Assembly (NCBI RefSeq): GCF_033439725.1
Contig: NW_026944389.1
Coordinates: 2,046,001 to 2,110,000 of the forward strand
Direction of reading: 5' to 3'
Origin: Neurospora tetraspora
Lineage: Eukaryota; Ascomycota; Sordariomycetes; Sordariales; Sordariaceae
DNA length: 64,000 bases
The position numbers and the translations under genes are program-made. A model generated the notes under the pieces. The model worked only from the letters and a program-made list of their open reading frames with translations, searched no databases and was not told where the DNA came from. Shown one piece after another: positions 1 through 12,013 of this stretch (positions are counted from its first letter, which is position 1; every line of letters begins with the position of its first letter).

Positions 1-250
1 CGACAGCGGCAGGGGGGTTTAACGTGCGGGAAGCCAAGCCGGCGCGGGCGCGATCGCGGTGGTAAACGGCGGGCGAAATGATGGCGGGACCGACCTTCTC
101 GCACAATCTCTGGACGTCAGACTCGGCCAACTGCTTGCAGTTCATCAAGCTCTCAATCCAGCCGTCCAGTGTCGGGATGGTGGTTGGCTCGAAGTTCGAC
201 GAGGTAAGCTCGGCGGGAACGCGCCCGACATCCTCCATATTCGTATCCAT
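1..250 (-). CDS. pph-1: PP2A catalytic subunit, first exon only (partial)
   Basis: Exon 95-250 encodes 52 residues starting MDTNMEDVGRVP and including TIPTLDGWIESLM and the N-terminal helix ending DVQRLCEK, which is the start of the serine/threonine protein phosphatase 2A catalytic subunit as I know it from ascomycetes. A donor (GTCGGT) follows immediately at 94-89, so the intron and all catalytic motifs (GDxHG, GDxVDRG, GNHE) lie left of the window. The ATG at 250-248 is the only sensible start. Upstream sequence lacks a matching coding extension. PP2A dephosphorylates many signalling and cell-cycle substrates with A and B subunits. The identification rests on a short exon, so a close PP2A-family relative (PP4/PP6) is a minor alternative. 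Confidence 0.78.
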   Translation of the reverse strand, partial: MDTNMEDVGRVPAELTSSNFEPTTIPTLDGWIESLMNCKQLAESDVQRLCEKVGPAIISPAVYHRDRARAGLASRTLNPPAAV

Positions 251-1879
251 GGTGGTGGGCAATTGGGCTTGGCTATTGCGGGGTTAGGTACGGGCGGTCG
301 TGGGCGATAAGAAGACGGTGATCAGGATGTCGTCGATGTAGCGGGCGGTGATGGTGTTGAAGGCAATGACGTTGTAATCTCTAGGGCGCGGCGCGGATCA
401 AGCAGCAGCTCAAAATTGGGCAGGTGGAGGGTGAGCCGGGTTGCAGGGCAAGGCAGAGTCGCCTCCCGTGTTCTCCTTTTGGACCGCAGGGGGTGAAGAT
501 GGACGGGAACTGGTGAGTGGTAGCTGATGCTCCAAATTGACCTTTGTCACTGAATCAAAGACGGCGCTGGGCGTCTAAAGGGCTTGCCGGTCGCCGCGAG
601 AGATGTCCTATCTCGGCAGAGGGGTATACTGGGACGCAATCGAAGACTGGGGTGCAGAAAGTCGTCGTGACGTTTCGCGTGGTGTTGTCCCTTTTTTCGT
701 GTGTCAGGTTGCTAGGTAGAGGTAGCGGATTGTGGTGGTGACGGGACTAGGCTGCTTGGTAAGGTAGGCGAGTTGAAGAGTGGTGGTGGGTGGAGGTGGG
801 TGAGTGGTGCAGTAACCACTGCACACAAACGAAGTGGGCTGGGGCAGCAGCTGAGAGATTGCGCGCCCTTGTAAGGTTGGTCAACGTTCCCCTCTGGCTC
901 CTTGTTAGCAGGTACAATGGAGACCCGCCCGACCCTGCTGGCGCTGTGCTGGTGAAATTGCCAGGGTGAGTTCAGGTTGAAGCCGGGAGGTTGAAGGCTT
1001 GGGAGGGAAGCCGGGGCCCAAGCCTGGTCCGGGTGGCTTCCGTCATTTGGCTGGATTGCGCGAGCTGGACAGCAAGCTGGATTCAATGGATCGGATTGTG
1101 CCCAGCAGGACTGGGTACCTGGTACCCGCAAATTGAGGAGAGACGGGCGGCCTTGCGCCCAATGTCAGCAGGTGGAATCCCCGCTAGCGTCCCTGCCTCG
1201 CGTGTACTTCTCCACGCATTTATCGGGGTAAGGTACCTCCTGCTAGGGAGGGGCAAGGGGCACACTCGCTTTCACAGTCACAGCCCAACATGATAGGGAA
1301 CTTTATGATCAATTATGAACAATGGCATACTCGTCAGGTCTACAAAATCGACCGTCTGACTAGGAGGAAACCCCCTAGTCAGGGACAGCGATTCGTACAT
1401 GGACAGCAATTCGTACCGCGGAAGCGACTTTCACTGGCTACCAAAAACCCTTGGCGCCGAAGTCGCCCACGCTAAGCCGATTAGCGGGCTTACCTGCATA
1501 TGAATATGGTTTAGGTGCATCTTACCTCTCCGAGCTGAATGTCAGATGCATGCACACCATATACCGTCTCGGTACAAGAATCCGGTACGAATCGCTGTCC
1601 ATGTACGAATCGCTGTCCCTGACTAGTGGCTCGCCCGCTAGTCAGACGGTCGATTTTGTAGACCTGACGAGTACTTGATGGCTTCAGTCTCATCCTGGGG
1701 ACCACGATTCCGAGCACCGTGATCTGAAGGCACATTCAGCTCTAGGCCCTGGATCCGGTACTAATGCCCATACTTCCCTCATCATTGATATACTACGATT
1801 ACTTTAGCTTGCTCTTTATATATACCTCCAAGATCACTTCACTAGATCAACTGTCTTCATAAATTAGGTCCATCAGAGC
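251..1879. other. Intergenic region with PP2A leader and a MITE
   Basis: This is the upstream side of the leftward PP2A gene and the downstream side of exo84. No credible coding sequence is present. It contains the inverted-repeat element at 1330-1671. The rest shows no repeat or RNA gene that I can recognise. Confidence 0.6.
1330..1671. mobile_element. TA-flanked MITE, 342 bp, about 90-bp inverted repeats
   Basis: The left end begins CTCGTCAGGTCTACAAAATC and the same sequence returns as its reverse complement ending at 1671. The arms (about 1330-1419 and 1582-1671) match for roughly 90 bp with few differences, mostly in a short spacer around 1366-1377. Each arm contains its own small hairpin around CTAGTCAGG and a direct repeat of GGACAGCRATTCGTAC. 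The dinucleotide TA flanks both ends (1328-1329 and 1672-1673), as expected for Tc1/mariner-type target duplication. There is no coding capacity, so it is non-autonomous. Confidence 0.85.
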
Positions 1880-4191
1880 TCAGGACAGACCCAGCCCAAC
1901 CGGAGCACCTCCAGACACTGTAGCAGATGTACCAACATTCCGCCCAACCAGGTTCCGAAAGTCAAGACCAACGTCGGAGAGCATGCTCGCGTGCTCCTTT
2001 GCCCTGTTCACACACTCGGTCCATACCTCGCCGCCCTCCTCCGCACTGCTGAGCTGTCTAGCTAGGATGACGTTGAAGGCGTCGACTTCCTCCTTGGCCC
2101 ACTTGACGCACGCACTCATCATTGGCGGTGGGAAGCAACTCTGGAAGCAAATAACCGTGTTCCGGATGACCGTGAAGTAGACGAATGAGATCTCCCAGAT
2201 ATACAGGTGAAGATCTCCCTGGAATATGCATTGCCTACTGGGCGTTAGTCCAATGCCTATAAAGTAACATGTCTTACTGGTTGGGGCAAACATACCTTGA
2301 TCGCTTTTGAATGACCTCGCTTCGGGCCTCAAGGTAGGCTTCCCGCGCTCTATCCTCGAAGCCCAACCTGACCAACCACGTCACGTTCCTCTTGGTCTTT
2401 TTCTGGTCATTGTGGCTGTTCATCAGCTCACGAACAACCAATGTCGCAAGCCTGGCGCATCTCTCATCAACCTTGAACGAGATAAAGTCCTGTGCGATCA
2501 TGTTGTTCTTCAGACCGGAGGCAAGGTTTTTCAACATCTCGATTCGCGCAACGGCTGGCTCGATTTGCTGAAGGGCAATGTTGATGTCTAGCTCATCCAT
2601 TTGGCTCTCAACCCAGCGCAGATTCTGTTGTTTTCCATCGACCTCGATGAGCATGTCCTTGATATCGGATAGGGTCTCCAGAAGCTCCGTCTTTTGGAGT
2701 AGACCGGGATCGCGTGAGGCAAAGTAGTTGATCGTTTCTTTCGCCTTATTAGTCGCATCGCGTTCTGATTGAAGGTTCCTGCGTAATTCCTCCACCGTCT
2801 TCCGAATATTGAGCATCAAAGTCGTCTTCTCGGGATCCTCGGGCTTCTCGGTTCTGTAAATGAAGGACTCGTTCTGGCCACCACCTCTGACCATGATCGC
2901 ATCAGCAAGCTTATTACGGCCATTTGACGAGTCTCCGGTTCCAGCCATGTCAACAACCTCAACGTCCAAGAGATGCCAGCAACGGTCAGCAACGAGCTTC
3001 GTCATGGGCCCGCGTGCATCCGCTCCAGGAGCGTCAACCTTTCTCTTCTTGCGCGAAGCAATCAACAGATGATCGTTGAGCAGAAATATTTGCATGGATC
3101 GCCTCGACTTGTAGGTGGCGTTATCTAGTTCAACCCATGGGCCTGCATTCTGAACAACATGGCGGCCTTGTGAGTTGGGTAAGAACTTTTGTGATCCTTC
3201 GACAGTTTTGTATAGAGTCTATCGTTATGTTTAGCAATGGTAAGAGTGATTGCGAGTTTGTGGATAATACTGACTTGCATCTGAGCACTCCATAAGGCGG
3301 TTCGGTCAGTGATGGAGCTTCGCCTGTCTCTCTTACTCATTGAGAACTCGGGTCCCAACCCCCCAGAACTATCGGCGCTGTTGGACGAAGCCCGAAGGGC
3401 GGTAGTGTTCGTCTTAAGTTCCGACATAAGGTTGCGGAGGGTACGCATCTCTCCCTTAAGTTTCTCGGCCTCCTTGCTGATTTTGATAAACTGCGTGCGG
3501 TTCTGATAAACATTTTGCTGAAGGTCGGCAGCTGCTCGAGCCTTGAGCTGTTTCAAAGCGTCCTCGTAGTCCCGTATCTCGTCTTCGGTTGCTTCACCGA
3601 GAACCTCGGCCACATCTAGTAGCAAGTCAGCAAATCGATCCGTTACCCCTATCCTTGTCCAACCCTCCTGACTTACACTGCTCGGGCGCAAAGTTAGGGT
3701 CTCTCAGAGTTCGTATGTCCACCCTAGGTGGTTCCCTTCCCGCGGGTCCAAGCCCTCCAGCATCTCCTCCTCTAGATGGTGGTGGGCCGACCTGGGCTTG
3801 CATGTACTTTTCAAAGTCCGGAAGAGCAGGCATCGGATTTGAAGACGGGTCAAAGTCGGTCGGCATATGACCGAAGCGAGTCGAATATCGCTTCTTAACC
3901 AAATCTGATGTCTATCAGGAGTAACAGATACACAAGTTAGCCCCAACATTCTAGCCATCGGCGTTGCTGATGAGATGGAGCTCCTCTTACCTTGCCGCCC
4001 GGGGGCGGAGGCCGGGGCCGCATCGTGCGTGGCTCGTCGGCCATTGTGGCCCCCGGAGGGAGTTGAGGTGGTTGAGGCATGCCATTGTCTTGTGGTATCG
4101 GAGCCGAGATCTGCCTGGGAGAACTGATGGTTGGGCGGTTCTTCCGCTTGCCACCGCTTCTCAGCGATATCTTGGATCGTTCTTCGGACAT
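1880..4191 (-). CDS. exo84: Exocyst complex component Exo84
   Basis: Five exons in transcription order: 4191-3991, 3911-3677, 3615-3275, 3218-2296, 2234-1880, giving 684 residues. Splice phases all agree, and intron 2 (61 nt) has a GCTGAC branch site. After a basic, Pro-rich N-terminus comes the Exo84/Vps51 coiled-coil signature (NVYQNRTQFIKISKEAEKLK), then a PH domain (around the SRRSMQIFLLNDHLLIASRK segment), then a helical C-terminal half typical of CATCHR tethers. Exo84 is one of eight exocyst subunits that tether secretory vesicles at the growing hyphal tip through Sec4/Rho GTPases and phosphoinositides. The length is normal for filamentous fungi. The gene diverges from tom20 across about 770 bp. 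Confidence 0.92.
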
Positions 4192-4957
4192 GATGGTGGT
4201 CGCTACTCGTTAATCACCCGTCGGGACATGGGACTCGAAGGAAGAGGTCGCGTTGTTGTCGTCAAAGCTATCGCACGGCTAGGTACCGGCATACAGATAC
4301 TGGTGAGGCGTCGGCGATCGGGAGGGCAAGAGTCGCGGAACGACAGACCACCGGATTTGACTGTGGTTGTTGATAGCTTCAAAAGTGACAGACAAGTGAC
4401 GACCTCCAGGCCGATGGCAATGGGAAACGTCTCCGCAGTCCGGATGGACACACCCCCTGGAAAGCGGGTACCTGTACGTACCTGGCCGTGGACGTCCCTT
4501 CTGTAACCCCGGCCGTTGCCAGCGCCGTGGAAAGCCATTGGCTCGTGCACCACTGTTCAAGTCCTTGCTAGCGTCATTGGCCCGTGAGCTTGTCGGTAAC
4601 GCGGAGTGCAGTTTGAAAAAATATCACATCGACAATCGCGTGTTGAAGGAATCCAAGTTGGAACAATCTCAAGAACAACAGTTCGTGTAGTGTACGGGTA
4701 CGATAATTACGGTATGTGCAATGTCATGACCTGCAGCCTTCCGTTACCTCCAACCATCTTCGGGAGCGCTGTTGATGTTGCTTGTGAACCTTCCCGTGGA
4801 GCCCGTGTCATATACTGACCCCCACTTGCAGCAGTCTTTCAAGAAATCGAGAGAGGCTTATATCCATCGCATCTTTCCCTACTATTATAATTCTTCTCTC
4901 TTGACTCTCCCCCGCATCCACCATCACCGGTCTAAACCACCACAACCAGCCAACAAG
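4192..4957. promoter_or_regulatory. Divergent intergenic region exo84 / tom20
   Basis: The 766 bp between two divergent start codons must hold both promoters and leaders. The last ~110 bp before tom20 is pyrimidine-rich, as is common for highly expressed fungal leaders. No specific operator was recognised. Short open frames here are not convincing. Confidence 0.5.
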
Positions 4958-5723
4958 ATGCCGTCGCAAGCCGTCACCTACACCACCGCTGCCGTTGCGG
5001 CCGTCGCCACGGGTTTCCTCGGTTAGTTTGCACTTCGATCACAACGTCACCAATGTCTCGAGAAAGTAAACATTAGTCGCTGATGCCTTGCGCTCCCCTA
5101 CCTTCCAGCCTACGCCGTCTACTTCGACTACAAGAGGCGCAATGACCCCGAGTTCAGGAGACAGCTCAGGCGCAGCGCCAGGCGACAGGCTCGCCAGGAG
5201 AAGGAATACGCCGAGTTGGGCCAGCAGGCCCAGAGACAACGGGTCAGGCAAATGGTTGACGAGGCCAAGGAGGAGGGCTTCCCTACCACTTCGGACGAGA
5301 AGGAGGCCTACTTCCTCGAGCAGGTCCAGGCTGGCGAGATCTTGGGTCAGGATCGTAAGTGTTTTGCCAATCAAGCGAGAAGAAGGGACTCCCGGAACAT
5401 GTGACGGCTAACAACTCCGTCCGTAACAGCCACCAAGGCCGTCGATGCCGCCCTCTCTTTCTACAAGGCCCTCAAGGTCTACCCCACGCCCGGCGACCTC
5501 ATCAGCATCTACGACAAGACCGTCGCCAAGGTAAGAGGAATACACCTGGTAACACGGGTGGCATGTTTACTGATCCGAAGGACAACAGCCCATCCTCGAC
5601 ATCCTCGCCGAGATGATTGCCTACGACCCCAGTCTCAAGATTGGCACCAACTACACCGGCGGCGTCGACGTTGCCGAGCTCATGCGCGAGATGGCCTCCG
5701 CCCCTGGTGTCGGCCTCGACTAA
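4958..5723 (+). CDS. tom20: Mitochondrial import receptor Tom20
   Basis: Four exons: 4958-5021, 5109-5354, 5430-5530, 5589-5723, giving 181 residues, the length I know for the Neurospora protein (MOM19). The N-terminus is a signal-anchor membrane segment ([20 protein letters not shown]) followed by basic residues ([16 protein letters not shown]). A charged linker leads to the soluble receptor domain with one TPR-like repeat ([19 protein letters not shown]) and a C-terminal helix. Tom20 sits in the outer mitochondrial membrane with its receptor domain in the cytosol and binds amphipathic presequences for the TOM complex. The start is preceded by a long pyrimidine-rich leader, and no upstream in-frame ATG was found in the exon. 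Confidence 0.95.
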
Positions 5724-6618
5724 GCAAGTCCACACCATAAAACAGCAAGAAGCAAAACGCTAGGGAGAACATCAATAGCTCACCTCGCAAAGTCCGGAGA
5801 GGTGTCAGTTAATGTTGTGTCCCCCGCAGTCCCGTAAGGGGGTTAGTAGGGGGGGTTGGTGGTTATGGCTGTTGGAAAACGGCGCGCGTGACGCAAACCA
5901 ACGATGGCTTTTGTGGACGAAATGAAGAAAGCTAGGAATAGTGGAAACAGGACGAGCATTCCAACGGACGACCCCCGATCGATTTATACCCAGCCAGCTA
6001 GAAGAAAAAGGGGAGACTAGCGGTCCTATATGCTTGTCTGACACTTACTCCCCTCCCCCTCCCTCTCCCTTGCACCACACTTCGGCTCTCTCCCCGGTCA
6101 GTGTATCTCTCTCACATCACTTACTCTTGCACCCCCAACAGGTCAGCAGGTTTACGGGCACTACACTCCCTCCCTCATCACTGGCTGGCTAGTATCTCGA
6201 CGAGCGTTTCAGGTTCGAACGCTCACCCGGACTATCTGCCTACCACATTGTACATTATTTCTGTTCTGTTCTGTTCATGTTCCGGAGACGCGCGGGATGG
6301 GTGATGCGTCGTCTCCTATTTTATCCTGTAGCATCATGTACATAGCGAAACCGGGGTCCCATCAGGAAAACGGACGGTGATTTCAGCATACGCATACGGG
6401 ACAGGCAGGTACGGGGTATGCAGGCCATTATCAGGGGTGCTTAAATGAGACAAAGAACGTAAAAAAGACATGTCCAAACCATATATCCGATCCTTTCACC
6501 AGAAGACGCAAACAATCGGCAACATCAAACGAAAATTTACATCATGTATGGCATTATGTGTACGTTATATATACCCCTAAATACCTATCATTTTTGTTTA
6601 CCATGCTCATCCTCATCT
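5724..6618. other. Convergent intergenic region tom20 / tyw1
   Basis: This region holds the two facing 3' ends. No coding region, RNA gene or repeat is supported. A CT-rich stretch around 6047-6130 is low complexity only. Confidence 0.5.
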
Positions 6619-9111
6619 CTATGGAGCCTCAATCGGCCTACCCTTTCTATCCACCCTCTGATCCCTAGGATCAAACCCGCCGTTACCCCAAGTCGCCCAC
6701 TCGGGCGTCGCAGCGCCCATGTAGTCCTCAGGGGTAAAGTCGCCATCGGGACCCTTCTCCTCAAGCAGGTTGAAGAACTTCTCATAGTCAATAAGCGTAT
6801 GCCACTTGCCGTCGACGTTGAACCGCTCGCTAGCCAGCAAGATGCAGCAGCTGTGCGCGTGCTCGGCCGCGATGCCGTACTTGAGGCCCCTCTTGTTCAG
6901 CGCCTTGTTGAGCGCGACAACAAAGTCGCACACCTCCTGGTAAAAGGGCACGTTGGCCATGGTCAGACCCGCGCTGCCGGCCGTCGACGTGCCGCAGTAC
7001 GTGACGCCCTTGATCTCAACGAAGCAAGGGAGACCCTTCTCGACCAGGTCCGCGTACCCCTCCACCTCGTCCTCGAGGTTGAAGTCCTTGACCAGCGTGA
7101 GGCGGAAGACGGTGCGCTGGCGGAAGCGGCGCTCGCGCAGGATGTCGAGGCAGCGCTGGAAGCGCTCCCAGAAGTCGCGGTGCAAGGGCCGGTCGATGCG
7201 GCGCAGGGACTCCTTGTTGGAGGCGTCGATGCTGACGTACAGCTGCGTGACGTGCTGCAAAGCGGCGAGTTGGTCCGGATGCTGGGCGTTGCACACCAGG
7301 AACGAGGAGATGCGCTCTTTGTGCAGCATGCCGAGGAACTCGTTGATGTACGGGTAGAAGATGGGCTCGCCGACAAGCGAGAGGGCGCAGTGCCGGATGC
7401 GCATGGCCTCGGCGAAGCGCTCGGCGCGCACGCCGGGCACGCCGCGCATCATCTTGATCTTCTTGTAGTGGTTCTCCTTGACGCCGTTGAAGATGAGGTC
7501 GGGAGGGTCGACGACCCAGCGCCAGGATGTGCCCACTGGGTTGGTGCCGTGACGCCAGCAAAAGACGCACTTGTTGGAGCAGGAGAGCGAGGGGGTAGTT
7601 TCCATGCACTGGTGAGAGTTGATGCCGTAGAAGGAGTACTTGTAGCAGGAGCCGCGGCCGCGGAGGGCGGACTTGGTCCAACGGCAGATCTTGACGCCGG
7701 AGTGAGAGCCGACAATGGCGTAGCCTTGCTTGGTCAGAGAGGTGTACGTAGGCGAGCCTTTGGGCACCATCTCCTTAACGGTAACGGTCGCTGTCTTCCT
7801 TGCGCGGACGGTCTTTCCGGTCTTTCCGAAGTCGGTGAAGTCGATCGCAATCGGCGCGGCTTGTCCATCTCCCTGTGACTGTTTGATGATGCGTCCCAAA
7901 TCCTCGACGTCTTCGAGGGTCTTCTTCGACTCGTACTCCTCGTACACAACCTCACCGTCATCTTCCGCGATATCTTCGTCGTCGCTTTCGATGGGCTCAC
8001 CAGAACCGGGAACGCCCTCTCCAAGACTGCCAGTTTGCTCGATCATCTTGAGAACGTCCACCACTCCGGTTTGCCACTCTGACAGTCTCTCCTTACCATC
8101 CCGTTTGTAGTCGCCCATGCCGAGAGGGAATGCGCGCTTGCGCCCTGTAAGCTTGGCCATCCACTTGTCCACCTGCTTGGCCTGCACGCAGTAGCCCTCC
8201 TCCTCCGTAGGCCATCCATCTCTATCGCCATATCCAAACACTGAGTATCCAAGAAGCGGCGCCAGCGGGGATGTATCGATGCGGAAGTCGTGATGTGTCT
8301 CGTCCAAGTGCGCAAGGAAGGTGTCGTTGATGGAATCGATGTTATAGCTGGGAATGATAAGCAGGTAGAAGTAGTCGACCGGACCGTCCGCAGCAGCCTT
8401 CGGAGTGGAAAGGAAATATTCGTCGTAGTCGATTTCGGCGAGGTCTAGCACCTGGGGGGCCAAAAAGTTGCTCTCAGCCTTGCTCTCGGCGTCGGATTGA
8501 CCAACGAGCAAGTCTCCGAGTTCCTTTGCGAAATCCTTGGTGTACCGTTCCGTGTTGCCCGTGAGTGACGAGTAGAAGACGAGGACCTGAATCTTTCGCG
8601 GTCCTTCGCTTTCGCTACCGCTGTCGTTGCCATTCGCCCCCTTCTTCGTGCGGACCTTGTCACCTTTTATCCGCTTTGGGCCACCATTGGAAGCCTTCTC
8701 CTTCTTGGTGGTCTCCACACCAGTCTTCTTGTCCTTGATTTCCTTCTCAACAAGCGCAGTTTCCTTCGTCTTCTTGTCAGTTTCGTAGATCGTGGGCAGG
8801 ACGAGCAGCTCTTGTCTCGGTTCCGAATAGAGATGGAGGTACGTCCTCAGTAGACCCAATAGAAAAACGGTCGAGAGTAGGATTGGGATCCGGTGTTCGT
8901 GCCACAGTTCCACGGCATCTGATGTAGGTCGGAGCAGAGTGTACAATTAGCTTTCGCGAACCAATGCGACTCCGGTGTCACCCCAATGTCGTCCACTTAT
9001 GCGCGCGAGCACGAGAACCGAAAGAGACAAAAACGTTTCGAGAAGGGATGACATACAGCGAGCAACCTCGGCGACGGCCGTCGGGTCCAGACCCGGTATT
9101 TCGAAAGCCAT
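6619..9111 (-). CDS. tyw1: tRNA wybutosine-synthesising protein TYW1 (4-demethylwyosine synthase)
   Basis: Two exons: 9111-9057 (18 codons plus one base) and 8918-6619, giving 784 residues. The codon split across the intron restores the frame as VARY|AVELW. Near the N-terminus is a hydrophobic segment (residues about 29-43, ILLSTVFLLGLLRTY), probably an ER membrane anchor. A flavodoxin-like FMN domain starts near residue 127 (LVFYSSLTGNTERYT). The radical-SAM domain has the CxxxCxxC cluster CSNKCVFC near residues 464-472, and the C-terminus matches the wyosine base-formation domain. TYW1 condenses N1-methylguanosine-37 of tRNA-Phe with pyruvate to form the tricyclic imidazopurine. The Lys-rich region at about 60-115 is a linker. 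Confidence 0.93.
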
Positions 9112-9701
9112 GACTGGCCTGGTGTTGTTGGTTTCCCTGGAAGGGAGAGGTTACGACATACGCAACCGAGTTCTGTGAATGTTTGCTGTTGCAAAACCAC
9201 ATACAAAGCTGAAGGCTCTAATTGTGAAAGATTTTGGGCCCCTCCAGCGCACAGTGGAAAATCTTGCCCCGCACTTAGGTAAGATGGACTCGAGCTACGA
9301 AAAAGAACGGGGCCTTTCAAGATCCCTGCAAAGTCATTGTGGAGTTGCTGTTTTAGCGCTATGCGGGGCCGAGACCCAGGGGCGTGTATCGAACACCACC
9401 AGACTTCCCAAGTTCACAGACTCTTCATCACGAGAGTAAGGACAGCATTGCTTCAGTTCAAGAATGTGCGCCTTTTCGTGCCATGAAGGATGGTACTCAC
9501 CGTGTACACTGCATGCCTAATTTCCCTTGACTGTTATACTGCGCTTAAACTCAACCTTTGTGCAAGCAGGACCCGTATCATTCAACTTACCAAGAGGTTG
9601 TATTTCATATGACGCCGACCCAATGACACGCTCAAAATTTATCCAACAAAAATATATTGAAGAGATCTACCAGAAAATAACAAGGTGATCATACGGAGCT
9701 C
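9112..9701. other. Intergenic region between tyw1 and the TMEM42-like gene
   Basis: Both neighbours point left, so this holds the tyw1 promoter and the 3' end of the next gene. I see no supported coding region or repeat. Confidence 0.5.
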
Positions 9702-10954
9702 TTACCGTCCGTTACCAGCTGCTTCACCACCAAGCATCGTGACGTCCTCATCACTTTCCTCCTTCTCCACCTCATCCACCACCGGTATTCCATCGCCTTG
9801 TCTTCCACGACTCCCCGACCCTTCAGCCTGAACAACACGCCTATACGTCCCCAAACCATCCTCAGCCAAACCTTCGGCCGAGCCACCCACGGAAGCAGCA
9901 TCATTGCTGCCACTGCCAGTACCATGTCCATCATCTCCATCCTGTTTCGTGTCACTACTCCCTTGGCCTTCGCTCTCATCTTTCCGTCCGATAATCACGT
10001 TCCCCGCAACCAGCATAGCGGCGCCCACCCACCACATAGGCGGTAACGCCTCAGAGAAGATGACAAACCCGAGCATGGCGGTGATGACAAAGTTGGACGA
10101 GGTGTTCATGATGGAGACCTGTGTTGTGGAATGACCGCGTGCGAGGGCTTGGGTGAAGAGGGTCCACATCTGTGAGAGAGAGAGAAAAGGTGAGTAAGGA
10201 TGGGATGAACAAAAGGTGAGCGAGCTGGTGAAGAGAGGCTTGACTTACTACACCGTTGAATACTAGATTGAGACCGAAGAAGATCTTATCATCGTAAAAA
10301 ATATCAGATCAGCTCATTGTCTCTTCACCTCAGTAGTAGCACGTAAACGGTCAGGTCACAACTGCACTTACACCTCTCACAATAACCTCAATCATCTTCT
10401 CTTCCTCTGAAAGATGCAGTAGTCTAGCAATCGCCTGAGAGAAGCTCGAGGTAAGTTCCGTAGTTGTCCTAAATTTTTCAACACTTATTAGCCTCCCAAG
10501 TCATCACCTAAACTACGATCAACCACGACAATAAGCTCAATAAATAGTAAACTTACAACTTCGCAAAAGCTCCATTAAACGCAGCACACGCTCCACTAGC
10601 CATGGCGAGCACAATCCACTGATTCCGACTTGCCCAAGTCGTCTTTATGGGTTCAGCGGCAGAATCCGCATCAGTAGCTTGTTGGGCACGCCCGCCATCC
10701 AACAACGGCCTCCGTTCGTCATCCGCCTGTAGGTGCTGCTGAGCGAAATCCATCTTTTTAGCAGCAGGTGGCCTTCCTCTCCTTTTCACAGCCGGTTTAG
10801 GTTGTTGTTGTTCCGTCGATGTCGATGTAGCAAGTGCTGCTGCCGATGATGAAGGAGGCAAGTCTGTTGAGAATGAGGAGGATGATGATGATGATAATGA
10901 GTCGGTTGCAGTGGCGCCGGCGGGGTTGAGGCGGGCGCTGCGGCGTGGTGGCAT
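9702..10954 (-). CDS. TMEM42-like (EamA/DMT superfamily) membrane protein
   Basis: Four exons: 10954-10557, 10468-10372, 10284-10249 (a 36-nt microexon) and 10169-9702, giving 332 residues with consistent phases. The first about 115 residues are disordered and Ser/Gln/Lys-rich. Four hydrophobic helices then follow: IVLAMASGACAAFNGAFAKL, the FFGLNLVFNGVMWTLFTQ region, MNTSSNFVITAMLGFVIF and WWVGAAMLVAGNVII. The hallmark of the half-size EamA proteins related to human TMEM42 is the SNFVITAMLGF..SEALPPMWWVGA segment. An acidic disordered C-terminal tail follows. The substrate is unknown. Four helices suggest that it dimerises, if it transports at all. The start ATG at 10954-10952 is the first in frame. 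Confidence 0.8.
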
Positions 10955-12013
10955 TGTTGCGGGCAACGGAGGGAGTTTTAGTTCTGATCCGAACGTGTAA
11001 TGACCGAAAACAAGGCGAAAGCCGAATGCGGCGCGGGGCGAACGGGGCGAAAGGGGACGGGAACCGGAAGAAGTGGGTTCTGCCGGGCGGGTTCCCCGGG
11101 CGATCTCTGTTGTTTCGAAAATTCCGGGTTGCCAGCTCTCTGGGCTGACGGATGGTTGATGCAGGTTTCAGGAGCTTGCCCAAGAAAGTGCAGACGACGG
11201 TACACGTATTTAGCCTGCTGCCCTGGCTTTTTTTGTAGCGAGGTTGATTGGCCAGGGTTGAAGGTGGTATCATGCGCCCCCTTTTAGTCCAGCAGCGCTG
11301 CGGCAGCCTGTGGTGATGACATTTGAATGACTCCTGCTACAAGAAAATCATAGCTCGTAATGAGAAGCAGATTCATGTCTTTATCAAGCATGGAACACAT
11401 GTTATTCACTCATTATTCACCACGTGATTATAGGCACATTGTAAGGATCAATCTTTATATCCCCAAAGGTTGAACGAAAGCCATTAGATGCAGGCGTGAG
11501 CCCATAAACTATCTCGATTTATAGAAACCGGAATGGGATATACTGTGAAAAACTGTCCCCTTTGATCGTTCATCGAGATTCCTGATGCCCAAATTTCGCA
11601 AGAAAAAAAAAACGCCGTTCGTATGCGATCCGATGATGTCTGCTGCATTCCCGAACCCAACGCCAGCTCCTGTCTGATGTGTGATGAAGCCAAATCATAA
11701 TGAAAGCCTGAAAGCAAAACCATAAAGCAACCGTTCCAGCGCAAGCTAAATGCATCCCGCGAAAAAGCCGTTGGTATCGTTTGGACGTTTCCTCCCGCCC
11801 ACTCTTGAGGAGCTCGCCCGTCTCGAAGTAGCGTGATGATACTGCGTGCTGTGCGATGGTTGCCGCATCCTCGATGCTCCTCTTTAACGGGATAATCGAA
11901 AGTGCCGCCCTCTTGACCTAGAGGTAGGATTCCTTTTCGAATTAAGGTTCCTGTTCGACGAGGCGTGAACTGGTAGACCCCTCCGCCTTGCCCTGTTTTC
12001 GATCGCCTCCGTT
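10955..12013. other. Intergenic region upstream of the TMEM42-like gene
   Basis: This region holds the TMEM42-like promoter and the TFIIA gamma 3' end. A palindromic CACGTGA occurs at 11421-11427, a possible bHLH/CPF1-type site. No coding region is supported. Confidence 0.45.

Noticed and set aside
3616-3676. Reading the exo84 region with a 28-nt intron (acceptor at GGATAG)
   Set aside because: It is too short for a fungal intron. Using the downstream CTACTAG acceptor gives a 61-nt intron with a GCTGAC branch site and the family-like EQYV join.
6544-7878. 444-codon open frame on the plus strand
   Set aside because: It lies antisense to the C-terminal half of TYW1, whose radical-SAM motifs are clear. 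It has no motif and arises from GC-rich codon bias.
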